Positions 8,236-17,572 are shown, counted from the first letter of the stretch. The stretch: 64,000 nt of DNA from SLFH01 sp050486265 (GCA_050486265.1 JBJHCY010000006.1:124001-188000); one strand, 5' to 3'. Numbers and translations: made by a program. The notes: generated by a model from the sequence alone, not told the origin.

Positions 8236-10563
8236 TCAGCAGCCCGCCGCAAAGAGTCCGAGGTAGGCGAAGAAGTCGTCGGCGTCGATGACGCCGTCGG
8301 CGTTGATGTCGGCGATCGGGTCTCCATCGGCGAAGAGTTGGAGGAAGAGGAAGAAGTCGTCGGCGTCGGCGACGCCGTCGGCGTTGAGGTCGGCGGCGCA
8401 GGGGGCGGCGCAGTCGACGCTGCTGATGGTCAGGGCGTCGATCGCGGCCTCGACGAGGGCCTGGGGGTCGTAGTCGGAGGCGACGAAGCGGAACTGGACG
8501 GCGCCAGAGGGCGCGACGAGGTCATCGAGGCGGAACTCGTGGAAGATCCAGCCGCCGCTGGCGCCGGCGCCGGAGGGGCCGACGGTTTCGACATTGGTCC
8601 ATGTCTGGCCGGCGTCTGTGGAGACATCGACGACGAAGATGTCGTTGTTGGGGTTCGCGCCGGCGTGGTTGGAGTACCAGCGCCAGTAGGAGACGAGGTA
8701 GCGGTCTGCGCCGGAGAGGTCGAAGACGGGGCTGAAGAGCGTGGTCTTGCCGAAGTCGACATCGTTGAAGCCGGCGCCTTGGCCCGGCGTGTGCTGGCCT
8801 GTGAAGAAGCAGCGGTTGCCGACGGGGCAGGAGTTGGGCATGACTTGGCTTGAGCCGACGGTGGTCCCGATGGGCGTGCCCCACTCCCAGATGCCTGTTG
8901 TCGCGTCGTCGTCGGGCGCGCCGACGGTCCAGCCGGCGGGGCCTGAAGCGAAGTCTTCTTCGTAGACGAGGGTGAAGTCGCTGACGGCTGTCGCGGTGAA
9001 CGCGGCGCCCGGGATGTTCTGGCGGGGCTCGGAGACGGTGTCGCCATCGCTTGTCAGAACCGAGACGAAGAAGCTCACCTCGCTGTCGCACTCGAGGGCG
9101 CTGAAGACGGCGTCGTAGACATTCGGCTCGATCTCCTGCATCGGGACGGTGACGGGGCCGGAGCCGTCGTTGTAGGTGAGCGTGCCGGTGCCGGGGACGG
9201 GGGTGATGTCCGAGCCGATGACCTCGACGCGGAAGGTCGTGCCGCCGGAGGGGTCGATGATGTCGGGCAGGCCGGCGGGGAAGTTGAACTGGACGGAGGG
9301 GGCGGGCGTCATGGCCAGCGCGTTGGCGGCGTTGATTCGCCCGTAGCCGAAAGTGTCGTCGACGCCCGGGGCGCCGAGGTCGTCGGCGCTGAGTTTGATG
9401 ATCTGCTCGACCTCGTCGGGGGTGAGGTCGGGGTTGTACGACCAGACGAGGCCGATGAGGCCGGCGACGAGCGGCGCGGAGAAGCTGGTGCCGTTGGGCG
9501 AGGCGTAGGAACTGCCGGTGGTGGTGGTGAAGACGCCGACACCGGGCGCCACGAGGTCGACCGAGCGGCCGAACGCGGAGAAGTTGGCGAGACGGTCGGC
9601 GGAGTCGGTCGCCCCGACGACGATGACATTGTCGTTATCGCGGTCGCCCCAGTTGAGGTTTGCGCCGTTGTTGCCGGCCGACCAGACGAGCAGGCCGCCG
9701 GCGTTCTTGATGACCGTGCCTGTGATGCGGACGCTGCTGGCGCCGACGCCAGAGAAGGAGACATTGGCGACGCGGTCGCCCCCGGTGAGCACCGCCTCGC
9801 GAGCGCCGGAGGTGAGCGCATCGAGCGATGCGGACGAGCCGTTTTCGCTGACGCGCACGGGGCGGTAGCCGAGGTTCCAGCCGACGCCGACGACACCGAT
9901 CGCGTTGTCGCCGTTGGCGGCGGCGCAGCCGGCGACGCGTGTGCCGTGGTTGCCGGTCGGCCCGACCTGACCGCCCTGGCTCTCCCAGAGCCCGGAGACG
10001 GAGTTGAAGCCTTCGCGTCTGTGGAGCATGAGGTCGGGGTGGTCGGGCTGGACGCCGGTGTCGCAGATGGCGATGGTGACATTCGGCTCGCCGGTGAAGA
10101 TCTCCCACGCGCCGAATGTGTTCATGCGGTTGGCGTTGTGGTGCCACTGCTGGCCGATCAGCGGGTCGTTGGGCGCGACCAGCGTGAACACGGTCCAGTT
10201 GGGCTCGACATACTCGAACGCGCCGGTGGACATCAGCTCGTGGTGGACGAGGTCCTCGCTGGAGCCCGCGGGAATGGTGATGATGTACTCGTCGGTCTCG
10301 GGGTAGTAGCGCCGGATGCGGTAGCCGTCGAGCGAATCGACCGCGAGCTGCACGCGTCGCTGCGCGTCGGCGGGGTGCATCCCTTTGGCGAGCAGGTCGG
10401 CGAGCTGGAGCGGGCGGGCGGTCATCTCGCCGGAGAACTCCATCTCGCCCGGAACCTCGACGAAGACAGCCGGGGGCTGGCCCGCGTCGTCGGCCTTGGC
10501 GGTGAGGGTGAGCGCGGCGCCGGCCGCGAGAAGGATTCCGACGATGGCTGCTCTCTGAAACAT
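8236..10563 (-). CDS. Secreted subtilisin-like (S8) protease with GC-type dockerin
   Basis: The protein has 775 residues. The start at 10563 is preceded by AGGAGTG; the frame runs 25 codons further upstream without a better site. A signal peptide covers residues 1-24, followed by a propeptide to about 125. The S8 catalytic triad is Asp168 (AICDTGV), His206 (GNHGTRVAG) and Ser360 (NGTSFSAP), with the oxyanion Asn in SAGNN. After about residue 420 come an Ig-like strand region and a jelly-roll-type domain (FTGQHTPGQGAGF to about 700). A 52-residue double EF-hand dockerin ends LFAAGC. It is predicted to be an exported, surface-anchored endopeptidase. It ends 14 bases from the convergent unknown gene. 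Confidence 0.92.
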   Translation of the reverse strand: MFQRAAIVGILLAAGAALTLTAKADDAGQPPAVFVEVPGEMEFSGEMTARPLQLADLLAKGMHPADAQRRVQLAVDSLDGYRIRRYYPETDEYIITIPAGSSEDLVHHELMSTGAFEYVEPNWTVFTLVAPNDPLIGQQWHHNANRMNTFGAWEIFTGEPNVTIAICDTGVQPDHPDLMLHRREGFNSVSGLWESQGGQVGPTGNHGTRVAGCAAANGDNAIGVVGVGWNLGYRPVRVSENGSSASLDALTSGAREAVLTGGDRVANVSFSGVGASSVRITGTVIKNAGGLLVWSAGNNGANLNWGDRDNDNVIVVGATDSADRLANFSAFGRSVDLVAPGVGVFTTTTGSSYASPNGTSFSAPLVAGLIGLVWSYNPDLTPDEVEQIIKLSADDLGAPGVDDTFGYGRINAANALAMTPAPSVQFNFPAGLPDIIDPSGGTTFRVEVIGSDITPVPGTGTLTYNDGSGPVTVPMQEIEPNVYDAVFSALECDSEVSFFVSVLTSDGDTVSEPRQNIPGAAFTATAVSDFTLVYEEDFASGPAGWTVGAPDDDATTGIWEWGTPIGTTVGSSQVMPNSCPVGNRCFFTGQHTPGQGAGFNDVDFGKTTLFSPVFDLSGADRYLVSYWRWYSNHAGANPNNDIFVVDVSTDAGQTWTNVETVGPSGAGASGGWIFHEFRLDDLVAPSGAVQFRFVASDYDPQALVEAAIDALTISSVDCAAPCAADLNADGVADADDFFLFLQLFADGDPIADINADGVIDADDFFAYLGLFAAGC

Positions 10564-10765
10564 GCCGAGGCACTCCTGATATATGCAGGGCCTTGTGTGT
10601 AACTGCGTCTTCGGATATCGGCCCCGTGCACCCCACACCCGGGCCGGGGACAGCCTACATCAAAAACCCGCCAGCCGCGAGCCCGGCGTGAAGGAGGCGA
10701 GCCTGTGATCCGCACGCGCCGGCCGCCGATACGCGTTTCCGCGTCAGGCGGCCGCATTCAATCGC

Positions 10766-10797
10766 TCAAAAAGAAAGACGGACGCCGATCGGCGCCC
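10766..10797 (-). terminator. Terminator after the tandem-repeat dockerin gene
   Basis: The self-complementary run at 10780-10797 forms a stem of about 7-8 bp with a GATC loop. On the minus strand it is followed by GTCTTTCTTTTT. It lies 54 bases past the stop of the gene ending at 10851. Confidence 0.7.
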
Positions 10798-10850
10798 GCC
10801 CGAGAAATCAATGCTGGACCCGGGGACTTCCCGAACCGTGCTCTGGACTG

Positions 10851-13514
10851 TCAGCACCCAGCGGCAAAGAGGGAAAGAAACGCGAAGAAGTCGTCCGCGT
10901 CGATCACGCCGTCCTCGTTGATGTCCGCCTGCGGATCTCCGGCGGCAAAGAGCGAGAGAAACTCGAAGAAGTCGTCCGCGTCGATGACAAAGTCGCCGTT
11001 CATGTCCGCGATGCAGGTGACATTCAGCCGGACCTGGTTCGGCGCGTAGACGAGGCGGTACACGAGGCCCTGCGGCAGGGGCGCAGACGCGACGACTTCG
11101 GCGAACTTGCCGCCGACACCGTTCGATGCGCCGGCGAGGATCGTGTACGACTGGCCGAAATCGGGCGTGTAATCGACCGGCTCGACCGAGAGCGTGCCGC
11201 CGAGCTGGACGGTCGCGTTTCCGGTGATTCGGTCGTAGTTGGCGCTTGAGGACGACGGACCGGCGATGCGGAGTTCGAGTGTGTGGGTCGGGGCGAGTGT
11301 GATGTCGCCGTTGAAGTCCATAGCGCCGGGATCTTCCAGCCCCGGCGCAGTAACGCCGCGGAGCGTGATCTCGCCGATGATGCGTCCGATCCCGGTGACG
11401 GTCTGGGTTTCGCCGATCTCAGCGCTGACATTGGAGGCGGTGGTGATCTGTGCGAGGCTTGTCGTCCGGTTCAGTCGGACGACGCCCGAGCCGCCGAGCG
11501 TGCCGTCTTCGTCGAAGCGGATCGCCGTGGTCGCGTTCACCTCGTTGGAGTTGACGGTGATGAGTCCGTCGTTGGTCAGGCCCGCGCCGGTGACGGCGAG
11601 GGTCGCGCCGCCGACGATGTCCATCGTCCCGGCGAACGAGACATCTTTCAGCGTGCTCGTGCCGGAACTCCGCACCACGCGGCTGCCCGGTTCGGACTCG
11701 ATCCGCCCGCCGTCGATGGAGACGCCGGAGTTGATCAGCACCTCGCCGCCGTCGGCGAGGATCAGGCCGTCGCCGGTCTGGGCGACGGTGACATTGAGGA
11801 ACTCCAGCGTTCCCGCGCTCGCCGCCATGAGACCGTTGTTGGCTTTCGCCGAGCCGGTGATCCGCAGGGTCTCGTTCTGGACATCCGCGTCGATGGTCCC
11901 GTTGTTGACCATCTCGGCGGTGATCTGGCCGAATCCGGCGATCGTGTGGTCCGTCCCGTGCGTGACGACCTGGTCGGCCGCGGCGGTGATCTGGGCGAGG
12001 CTGGTCGGCCAGTTCAGCCTGACGACGCCCGAGCCGTCGAGCAGGCCGCTCTCGTCGAAGCGGATTGTCGTGGTCGCGTTCTGCTGGCCGGAGTTGAGGG
12101 TGATCACGCCGTCGTTGGTCAGGCCCGCGCCGGCGACCGCCACGGTCGAGCCGCCGACGATGTCCATCGTCCCGGCGAACGAGACATCTTTCAGCGTGCT
12201 CGTGCCGGAACTCCGCACCACGCGGCTGCCCGGTTCGGACTCGATCCGCCCGCCGTCGATGGAGACGCCGGAGTTGATCAGCACCTCGCCGCCGTCGGCG
12301 AGGATCAGGCCCTGGGCGCCCTGAACGACCGTCGCGTTGAGCAGTTCCAGCGTTCCAGCGCTCGCGGTCATCAGGGTGTTGTTGGTCTTCGCCGAGCCTG
12401 TCACACGCAGGGGCTGGTCCTCCATATCCGCGTCAATGACGCCGTTGTTGACCAGCTCGGCGGTGATCTGGCCGAAGCCCGCGATGGTGTGGTCCGTCCC
12501 GTTCGTGACGACCTGGTCGGCCGCGGCGGTGATCTGGGCGAGGCTGGTCTGCCGGTTCAGCCGGACGACGCCCGAGCCGTCGAGCAGACCGCTCTGGTCG
12601 AAGCGGATCGCCGTGGTCGAATTCACTTCGTTGGAGTTGACGGTGATGACTCCGTCGTTGGTCAGGCCCGCGCCGGCGACCGCCACGGTCGAACCGCCGA
12701 CGATGTCCAGCGTGCCGGTGAACGCGACATCACTGAGCGTGCTGGTGCCGGAACTCCGCACCACGCGGCTTCCGGGATTGGATACGAGCTGTCCGCCTTC
12801 GATGGTCACGCCAAGGCCGATCAGGACTTCGCCCCCGTCGGCGAGGATGAGCCCGGCGCCGGTCTGGGCGACGGAGACATTGAAGTACTCCAGCGTGCCC
12901 GCGCTCGCCGCCATGAGGCCGTTGTTGGCTTTCGCCGAGCCGGTGATCCGCAGGGTCTCGTTCTGGACATCCGCGTCGATCGTCCCGTTGTTGACCATCT
13001 CGGCGGCAATCTGCCCGTATCCGGCGATCGTGTGGTCCGGCCCGTGGGTGATGACTGCGCCTGCCGAACTGGCCAGATTCGCGAGCGATCCCGATCGGTT
13101 CAGCCTGATGAGACCGTCGCCGATGATCGAAGCGCTGGCGCCAAAGCTCAGCGTGGTGGTCGCGTTAACGCTGTTCGCATTGACCGCGAGCAGTCCGTTG
13201 TTGACCAGCCCGCCGTTGATCGTCACCGTGCGGCCGCCGAGGATAGCGAGCGTCGCGCCGGGGTTGGTGATCGCCAGCTCCAGCACCGAACCGGACGGGG
13301 CGTTGTGCGTGACCTCGTACGCGCCGGCGCCGCCGATCAGCACAGAGTCCGATGGATCGGGCAGTCGGCTCGGGCTCCAGTTGGCGGCGTTTGTCCAGTC
13401 GCCGCTGACGGGCGCGGCCCACTCGATCGTCTGGGCGGTTGTAACGCCGGCCGGAATCCCGATCACGAGCCCGGCCGATGCAACCACACCACAAGGGTTG
13501 ATCCTGCGCTTCAT
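10851..13514 (-). CDS. Large secreted tandem-repeat protein with GC-type dockerin
   Basis: The protein has 887 residues and starts at an ATG preceded by GGAGAGGAGATTCGTC. A signal peptide ends near TTAQT. The N-terminal TIEWAAPVSGDWTNAANWSP is typical of autotransporter/PEP-type beta-solenoid proteins. The body has about four repeats of 181 residues, each with GGSTVAVAGAGLTNDGVIT, GSGVVRLNR.TSLAQI and DHTIAGFGQITAE. It is predicted to be a beta-helix. A domain around ITLAPTHTLELRIAG resembles the region that often closes such solenoids. The C-terminus has two EF-hand dockerin loops and ends LFAAGC. It is likely a cell-surface structural or adhesive protein; no enzyme motif is seen. Confidence 0.8.
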   Translation of the reverse strand: MKRRINPCGVVASAGLVIGIPAGVTTAQTIEWAAPVSGDWTNAANWSPSRLPDPSDSVLIGGAGAYEVTHNAPSGSVLELAITNPGATLAILGGRTVTINGGLVNNGLLAVNANSVNATTTLSFGASASIIGDGLIRLNRSGSLANLASSAGAVITHGPDHTIAGYGQIAAEMVNNGTIDADVQNETLRITGSAKANNGLMAASAGTLEYFNVSVAQTGAGLILADGGEVLIGLGVTIEGGQLVSNPGSRVVRSSGTSTLSDVAFTGTLDIVGGSTVAVAGAGLTNDGVITVNSNEVNSTTAIRFDQSGLLDGSGVVRLNRQTSLAQITAAADQVVTNGTDHTIAGFGQITAELVNNGVIDADMEDQPLRVTGSAKTNNTLMTASAGTLELLNATVVQGAQGLILADGGEVLINSGVSIDGGRIESEPGSRVVRSSGTSTLKDVSFAGTMDIVGGSTVAVAGAGLTNDGVITLNSGQQNATTTIRFDESGLLDGSGVVRLNWPTSLAQITAAADQVVTHGTDHTIAGFGQITAEMVNNGTIDADVQNETLRITGSAKANNGLMAASAGTLEFLNVTVAQTGDGLILADGGEVLINSGVSIDGGRIESEPGSRVVRSSGTSTLKDVSFAGTMDIVGGATLAVTGAGLTNDGLITVNSNEVNATTAIRFDEDGTLGGSGVVRLNRTTSLAQITTASNVSAEIGETQTVTGIGRIIGEITLRGVTAPGLEDPGAMDFNGDITLAPTHTLELRIAGPSSSSANYDRITGNATVQLGGTLSVEPVDYTPDFGQSYTILAGASNGVGGKFAEVVASAPLPQGLVYRLVYAPNQVRLNVTCIADMNGDFVIDADDFFEFLSLFAAGDPQADINEDGVIDADDFFAFLSLFAAGC
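11607..12311 (-). repeat. Intragenic tandem repeats, 543-bp period
   Basis: Within the repeat protein gene, 11607-11768 is identical over 162 bases to 12150-12311, offset by 543 bases (181 codons). A second near-identical pair joins about 11820-11930 to 12905-13015, two periods away. The identity is patchy, so the copies look like mosaics produced by recombination rather than uniformly diverged repeats. Confidence 0.85.
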
Positions 13515-13783
13515 GACGAATCTCCTCTCCGCTCCGTGTCCGATTTGTTAGATACACACCCCGCGGCACCCTCTGCCGGAGGCCGGGACGGACGACCCGC
13601 GGGGGCAAGAGTAACCAAACCGAGTCACGATCCCAACACCAATACGAGAACGGTGGCTCTCATGGGTCCGAAAGCACGGATGTTTGCACTCTGGTCGTTC
13701 GCCCGAGCTTGGTTCTCGGAACAGACGCCGGGCTCGATGCAGCGTTGGATGTGCAATTGGCCGCAGCCGGGAGCGAGCGAGCC
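13515..13783. other. Intergenic region upstream of the repeat-protein gene
   Basis: With the terminator to its right, the gap between the repeat-protein gene and atpA is 328 bases. It holds the repeat-protein gene's ribosome-binding site at its left edge, and presumably its promoter. I see no credible small gene or structured RNA in the rest. Confidence 0.4.
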
Positions 13784-13816
13784 AAAGAAAAACGCCCCAC
13801 GCAGGGCGCGGGGCGT
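13784..13816 (-). terminator. Terminator after atpA
   Basis: ACGCCCC (13792-13798) pairs with GGGGCGT (13810-13816). On the minus strand the stem runs directly into TTTTTCTTT. It begins 27 bases past the atpA stop, so atpA ends its transcript here without further ATP synthase genes. Confidence 0.85.
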
Positions 13817-13842
13817 CTGAGGGAAAGCTCGATCTGGATCGT

Positions 13843-15402
13843 TCAGCCGGCCTTGGGCTTCCACCCGGCCTTGAAGGCCTTGAGGGTGTCCTGGATCTTC
13901 TTCTCCAGGTCGTCGTTCAGAGCGCGAGAGGCGTCCAGCTCGTCCCAGACATTGCGGCCCTGCTCACGGAAGTAGTTGAGCATCGCCTCCTCGAACTGCT
14001 TGACCTGGTCGACCGGGACCGTGTCGAGGAAGCCCTTGGTGCCGGCGTAGATCGAGATGATCTGATCGACGACATGCTGGGGGACATTCTCGGGCTGCTT
14101 GAGCAGCTCGACCATGCGGGCGCCTCTGTCGAGCTGGGCCTGGGTGGCCTTGTCGAGCTCGGTGCCGAGCTGGGCGAAGGCCTCCAGCTCGCGGTAGGCC
14201 GCCAGGTCGAGGCGGAGCGAGCCGGCGATCTTCTTCATCGCCTTGACCTGGGCGTTGCCGCCCACGCGGGAGACGGAGATACCGACATTGATGGCGGGGC
14301 GGACGCCGGCGAAGAAGAGCTCGGGCTCGAGGTAGATCTGGCCGTCGGTGATGGAGATCACATTGGTGGGGATGTAGGCCGAGACATCGCCCTCCTGGGT
14401 CTCGATGACGGGCAGGGCGGTGAGGGAGCCGCCGCCGTTGTCGTCGGAGAGCTTGGTGGCGCGCTCGAGCAGGCGGCTGTGGAGGTAGAAGACATCGCCG
14501 GGGAAGGCCTCGCGTCCGGGCGGGCGGCGGAGCAGCAGCGAGAGCTGGCGATACGCGACGGCCTGCTTGGAGAGGTCGTCGTAGATGCACAGGGCGTGCT
14601 TGGGGGTCTTGCCGTTCTTGCCCTGCCACATGAAGTACTCGCCCATGGCGCAGCCGGTGTAGGGCGCGATGTACTGCATGGGGGCGGGCTCGGAGCTGCC
14701 GGCGTTGACGACGATGGTGTAGTCCATCGCGCCGTTCTTGCGGAGCGTCTCGACCACTCCGGCGACCGTCGACTCCTTCTGGCCAACGGCGACATAGATG
14801 CACACCACCGCGTCGTCGGTGCCCCAGTACTGCTTCTGGTTGATGATCGCGTCGATGGCGACGGCGGTCTTGCCGGTCTTGCGGTCGCCGATGATCAGCT
14901 CGCGCTGGCCTTTGCCGATCGGGATCATCGCGTCGATGGCCTTGATGCCCGTCTGGAGGGGCTCGGTCACCGGCTGGCGCTCGGCGATGCCGGGGGCGAT
15001 GATGTCGACCTTGCGGGTCTCGGCCTCTTCGACGGGCGGGCCGTCGTCGATCGGCTGGCCAAGGGCGTTGACGACGCGCCCGAGCAACGCCTCGCCCACG
15101 GGGACTTCCAGCAGGCGACCCGTGCTCTTGACGACATCGCCTTCCTTCACTGAGAGGTAGTCGCCGTAGATCACCGAGCCGACCGTGTCCTCTTCCAGGT
15201 TCATGACCTGGCCCATGACGACGCCGGTGGAGGTCTCGAACTCGAGGAGCTCGCCGGCCATGGCGTTGGAGAGGCCGTAGATGCGGGCGATCCCGTCGCC
15301 GACCTCGACCACGCGGCCGACCTCGGAGATCTCCAGCTCGGAGGCGAACTGCTCGATCTCCTGCTTGATGACGCTGGCGATTTCGTCGGTCTTGATTTTC
15401 AC
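13843..15402 (-). CDS. atpA: F1Fo ATP synthase subunit alpha
   Basis: The protein has 519 residues, close to the usual length. The start is a GTG at 15402 with GAAGGAAG ten bases upstream; the frame extends 37 codons further but has no family similarity there. The Walker A loop is GDRKTGKT and the alpha signature region includes PAINVGISVSRVGGNAQ. The N-terminal barrel (FETSTGVVMGQVMNL) and C-terminal helical domain are complete. Subunit alpha carries the non-catalytic nucleotide sites of the F1 hexamer. It is not in an atp operon: the neighbours are cdaR on one side and a terminator on the other, with no delta, gamma or beta gene in the window. Confidence 0.96.
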   Translation of the reverse strand: MKIKTDEIASVIKQEIEQFASELEISEVGRVVEVGDGIARIYGLSNAMAGELLEFETSTGVVMGQVMNLEEDTVGSVIYGDYLSVKEGDVVKSTGRLLEVPVGEALLGRVVNALGQPIDDGPPVEEAETRKVDIIAPGIAERQPVTEPLQTGIKAIDAMIPIGKGQRELIIGDRKTGKTAVAIDAIINQKQYWGTDDAVVCIYVAVGQKESTVAGVVETLRKNGAMDYTIVVNAGSSEPAPMQYIAPYTGCAMGEYFMWQGKNGKTPKHALCIYDDLSKQAVAYRQLSLLLRRPPGREAFPGDVFYLHSRLLERATKLSDDNGGGSLTALPVIETQEGDVSAYIPTNVISITDGQIYLEPELFFAGVRPAINVGISVSRVGGNAQVKAMKKIAGSLRLDLAAYRELEAFAQLGTELDKATQAQLDRGARMVELLKQPENVPQHVVDQIISIYAGTKGFLDTVPVDQVKQFEEAMLNYFREQGRNVWDELDASRALNDDLEKKIQDTLKAFKAGWKPKAG

Positions 15403-15579
15403 GGGGTGTGCTTCCTTCGCTGCGGGGTCCGATCGCGCGTCGGACGCGGCGAATCTCCGTCCGGCGGCAGTCTGTTGGGCCCGAAGGGTAGACAGTACCC
15501 GGCCCGGCGTCATGCCCCGAAGCCGCCTGACCCGGCGGCCAAGAGCGATCGAGGGCCGACGCGCGTCCGAAGACCCCGC

Positions 15580-16620
15580 TCAGGAATCGCTCGGCTCGGC
15601 CCTGCGCGAGACCCTGAGGCGAATGAGCGGCATTTGTTCGGAAACCGTCACGCCCGGCGGCAGCCCGATGATGCGGGGACGCTGGAGCATCTCTGCGGGG
15701 TCGGCCTCGGCCAAAGCTTGCTCGATCGCGCCGGGCAGCAGCTCGATCTCGGCGATCGGCTGCACGCCGCCGGCGCCGATCTGGTTCACCAACGCCGCGG
15801 GGCCTGAAACATTGACATTGGTGAGGAAGGCGTCGCTGCGGTCGGCCAGTTCGATGCGGTAGTGGTCGCGGAACTCGACGGGCTCTCGGATGTGGACGGG
15901 CACAGAGTCGATCGTCCGCCACGCGGTCGCGGTGCGCAGCGTGAACTCGACGGCGACCGTCCGGGGCCGCAGCTCGACGCCCCGCAGCGCCGCGAGGCTC
16001 TCAGGCAGCGAGAGCGGCACCGCCCCCACCCTCGTCGCCTGGCCCGGCACCGCGCCTGCGACCGCCTCGGCGGGCAGTCGGGCGACCACCTCCGGCTCCG
16101 GGGGCAACGCATCGATCAGCCTCGACGGGATTCGCAGATTCGCCTGCGCCGGGATCGCTCTCACCTCGGCGTCGCCCGCCCTGTCGGGCGTGATGACACG
16201 CACACGGGCCGGTCGCTCGACCAGCCTGTCGAGGATGATCATCACGCTCCGGGGCTCGACCTGCTTGATCGTCACGCCCGAGGCCTCGAACGGGTTGCTG
16301 CGGCGGAGCGCCTCGCGGAGATCGACGGGCTGCTCGCGTCCCTCCTCGACCTCGATCTGTCCCGCAGCGGCGGAGAGCCGGACCGCCTGGGTCAGCCGGT
16401 CTCGCAGGGTGTCGATGTTCGCCGCGGAACCCTCGAGGTGGACACGGACCCGCCCCGTCCAGCCCTGACCCTCGACGACTTCGAGCAGGCGGCTCTCCGA
16501 ACCGGATTCGAGACTCACATCCACCTCGGACTGATACACACGGAGGCTCTCGCCCTCGGCGAACAACCAAACCAGCACCGCGACGATCGTCACCAAGATG
16601 TAGGTCCTCGCCTTGACCAT
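15580..16620 (-). CDS. YbbR-domain protein, CdaA regulator-like (CdaR)
   Basis: The protein has 346 residues. One N-terminal membrane segment (TYILVTIVAVLVWLFAEG) is followed by an extracytoplasmic region with several YbbR-like beta domains (for example VPVHIREPVEFRDHY, VNVSGPAALVNQIGAGGV and RLRVSRRAE). In Firmicutes the equivalent protein, CdaR, sits next to and modulates the diadenylate cyclase CdaA. Here the ATG lies one base beyond the stop of the CdaA-like gene, so the pair is certainly co-translated. The regulatory role is inferred from this context. Confidence 0.82.
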   Translation of the reverse strand: MVKARTYILVTIVAVLVWLFAEGESLRVYQSEVDVSLESGSESRLLEVVEGQGWTGRVRVHLEGSAANIDTLRDRLTQAVRLSAAAGQIEVEEGREQPVDLREALRRSNPFEASGVTIKQVEPRSVMIILDRLVERPARVRVITPDRAGDAEVRAIPAQANLRIPSRLIDALPPEPEVVARLPAEAVAGAVPGQATRVGAVPLSLPESLAALRGVELRPRTVAVEFTLRTATAWRTIDSVPVHIREPVEFRDHYRIELADRSDAFLTNVNVSGPAALVNQIGAGGVQPIAEIELLPGAIEQALAEADPAEMLQRPRIIGLPPGVTVSEQMPLIRLRVSRRAEPSDS

Positions 16621-16621
16621 C

Positions 16622-17572
16622 TCAGGCCTTCTCCTTCGATCGTGTAGGCTTGCCCGCTGTGGCGAGCGCCTCGGCCTCGGCCTTTTCTGCGGCGGTCGCG
16701 GGCTCTCGCCGGTCGCGTGCGTCCAGCGCGTCTTTCTCGACGGCGGTTGCGCCCCGCTCGGGGCTGGCCTGCTCGAGTCGCTGCATCAGGATCTTGCGGA
16801 GCTCGTCGGGCTCGATGGGCGCGCTGAGCTTGCCACGCTCGGCGATGCGGATGCTGCCCGTCTCCTCGCTGACGATGACCGCGATCGCGTCGCACTCTTT
16901 GGTCAGCCCGACCGCCGCCCGGTGGCGCGAGCCCAGCGTCGGGTCGGGCATCTCCGCCGGTTCGGCCAGGGGGAGCTGCACGCCCGCGGCCCGAACGATC
17001 TTGCCCCGGATGACCACCGCGAGATCGTGCAGCGCGGTGCCCGGGTAAAAGATGGTTTGGAGCAGGCGGGTCGAGATCGCCGCGTCGAGCCGGGTGCCGC
17101 CCTCGGTCAGACCTTCCAGGCCCACCTGTCTCTCCAGGACGATCAGGGCGCCGATGCGCGTCTTGCCGAGGTAGACGCAGGCGTCGACGACGGCCGAGAC
17201 CGTTTTGGCGATGTCGCTGGGCGTCGATCGGAAGAGCCCCGCCTCGCCGAGTCTGAGCGCGGCGCGGCGGAGCTCGGGCTGGAAGATCACGATCAGCGCG
17301 ATCGCGATGATGGCGAACAGGCTGTTGGCGAGGAAATAGATCCGCTGGAACCCCTGGGCGCCCCCCAGCACCCGCAGCGCCAACCCCGCCAGCACCAGCA
17401 CGACCAGCAGCAAGGCGACGCCCCGCAGTGCGGCCGCCGCCCTCGTCCCCTGCACGAACCGCACCACAGCGAAGACCAGCAGCCAGATAATCCCCAGTTC
17501 GATGGCGATCTCGTACACCTCGTACGAGGCGATACGCTGGAGAAGGTCCTGGATCCGGGTCGGGAGGTTCAC
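16622..17572 (-). CDS. cdaA: Diadenylate cyclase CdaA-like, with a DLA instead of DGA motif
   Basis: The protein has 316 residues from a GTG at 17572. The open frame extends 30 more codons, but that would leave almost no room for the promoter of the divergent gene at 17670. Three membrane helices (about 25-42, 50-70 and 80-98) precede a DisA_N cyclase domain. That domain has FRSTPSDIAKTV, ALIVLERQVGL, YPGTALHD and SRHRAAVGLTKECDA (RHR 216-218). SEETGSIRIAERG is also present. The usual active-site DGA triplet reads Asp183-Leu184-Ala185 (codons gat ctc gcg). The family makes cyclic di-AMP from two ATP. The C-terminal 60 residues are a charged low-complexity tail. Confidence 0.88.
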   Translation of the reverse strand: MNLPTRIQDLLQRIASYEVYEIAIELGIIWLLVFAVVRFVQGTRAAAALRGVALLLVVLVLAGLALRVLGGAQGFQRIYFLANSLFAIIAIALIVIFQPELRRAALRLGEAGLFRSTPSDIAKTVSAVVDACVYLGKTRIGALIVLERQVGLEGLTEGGTRLDAAISTRLLQTIFYPGTALHDLAVVIRGKIVRAAGVQLPLAEPAEMPDPTLGSRHRAAVGLTKECDAIAVIVSEETGSIRIAERGKLSAPIEPDELRKILMQRLEQASPERGATAVEKDALDARDRREPATAAEKAEAEALATAGKPTRSKEKA

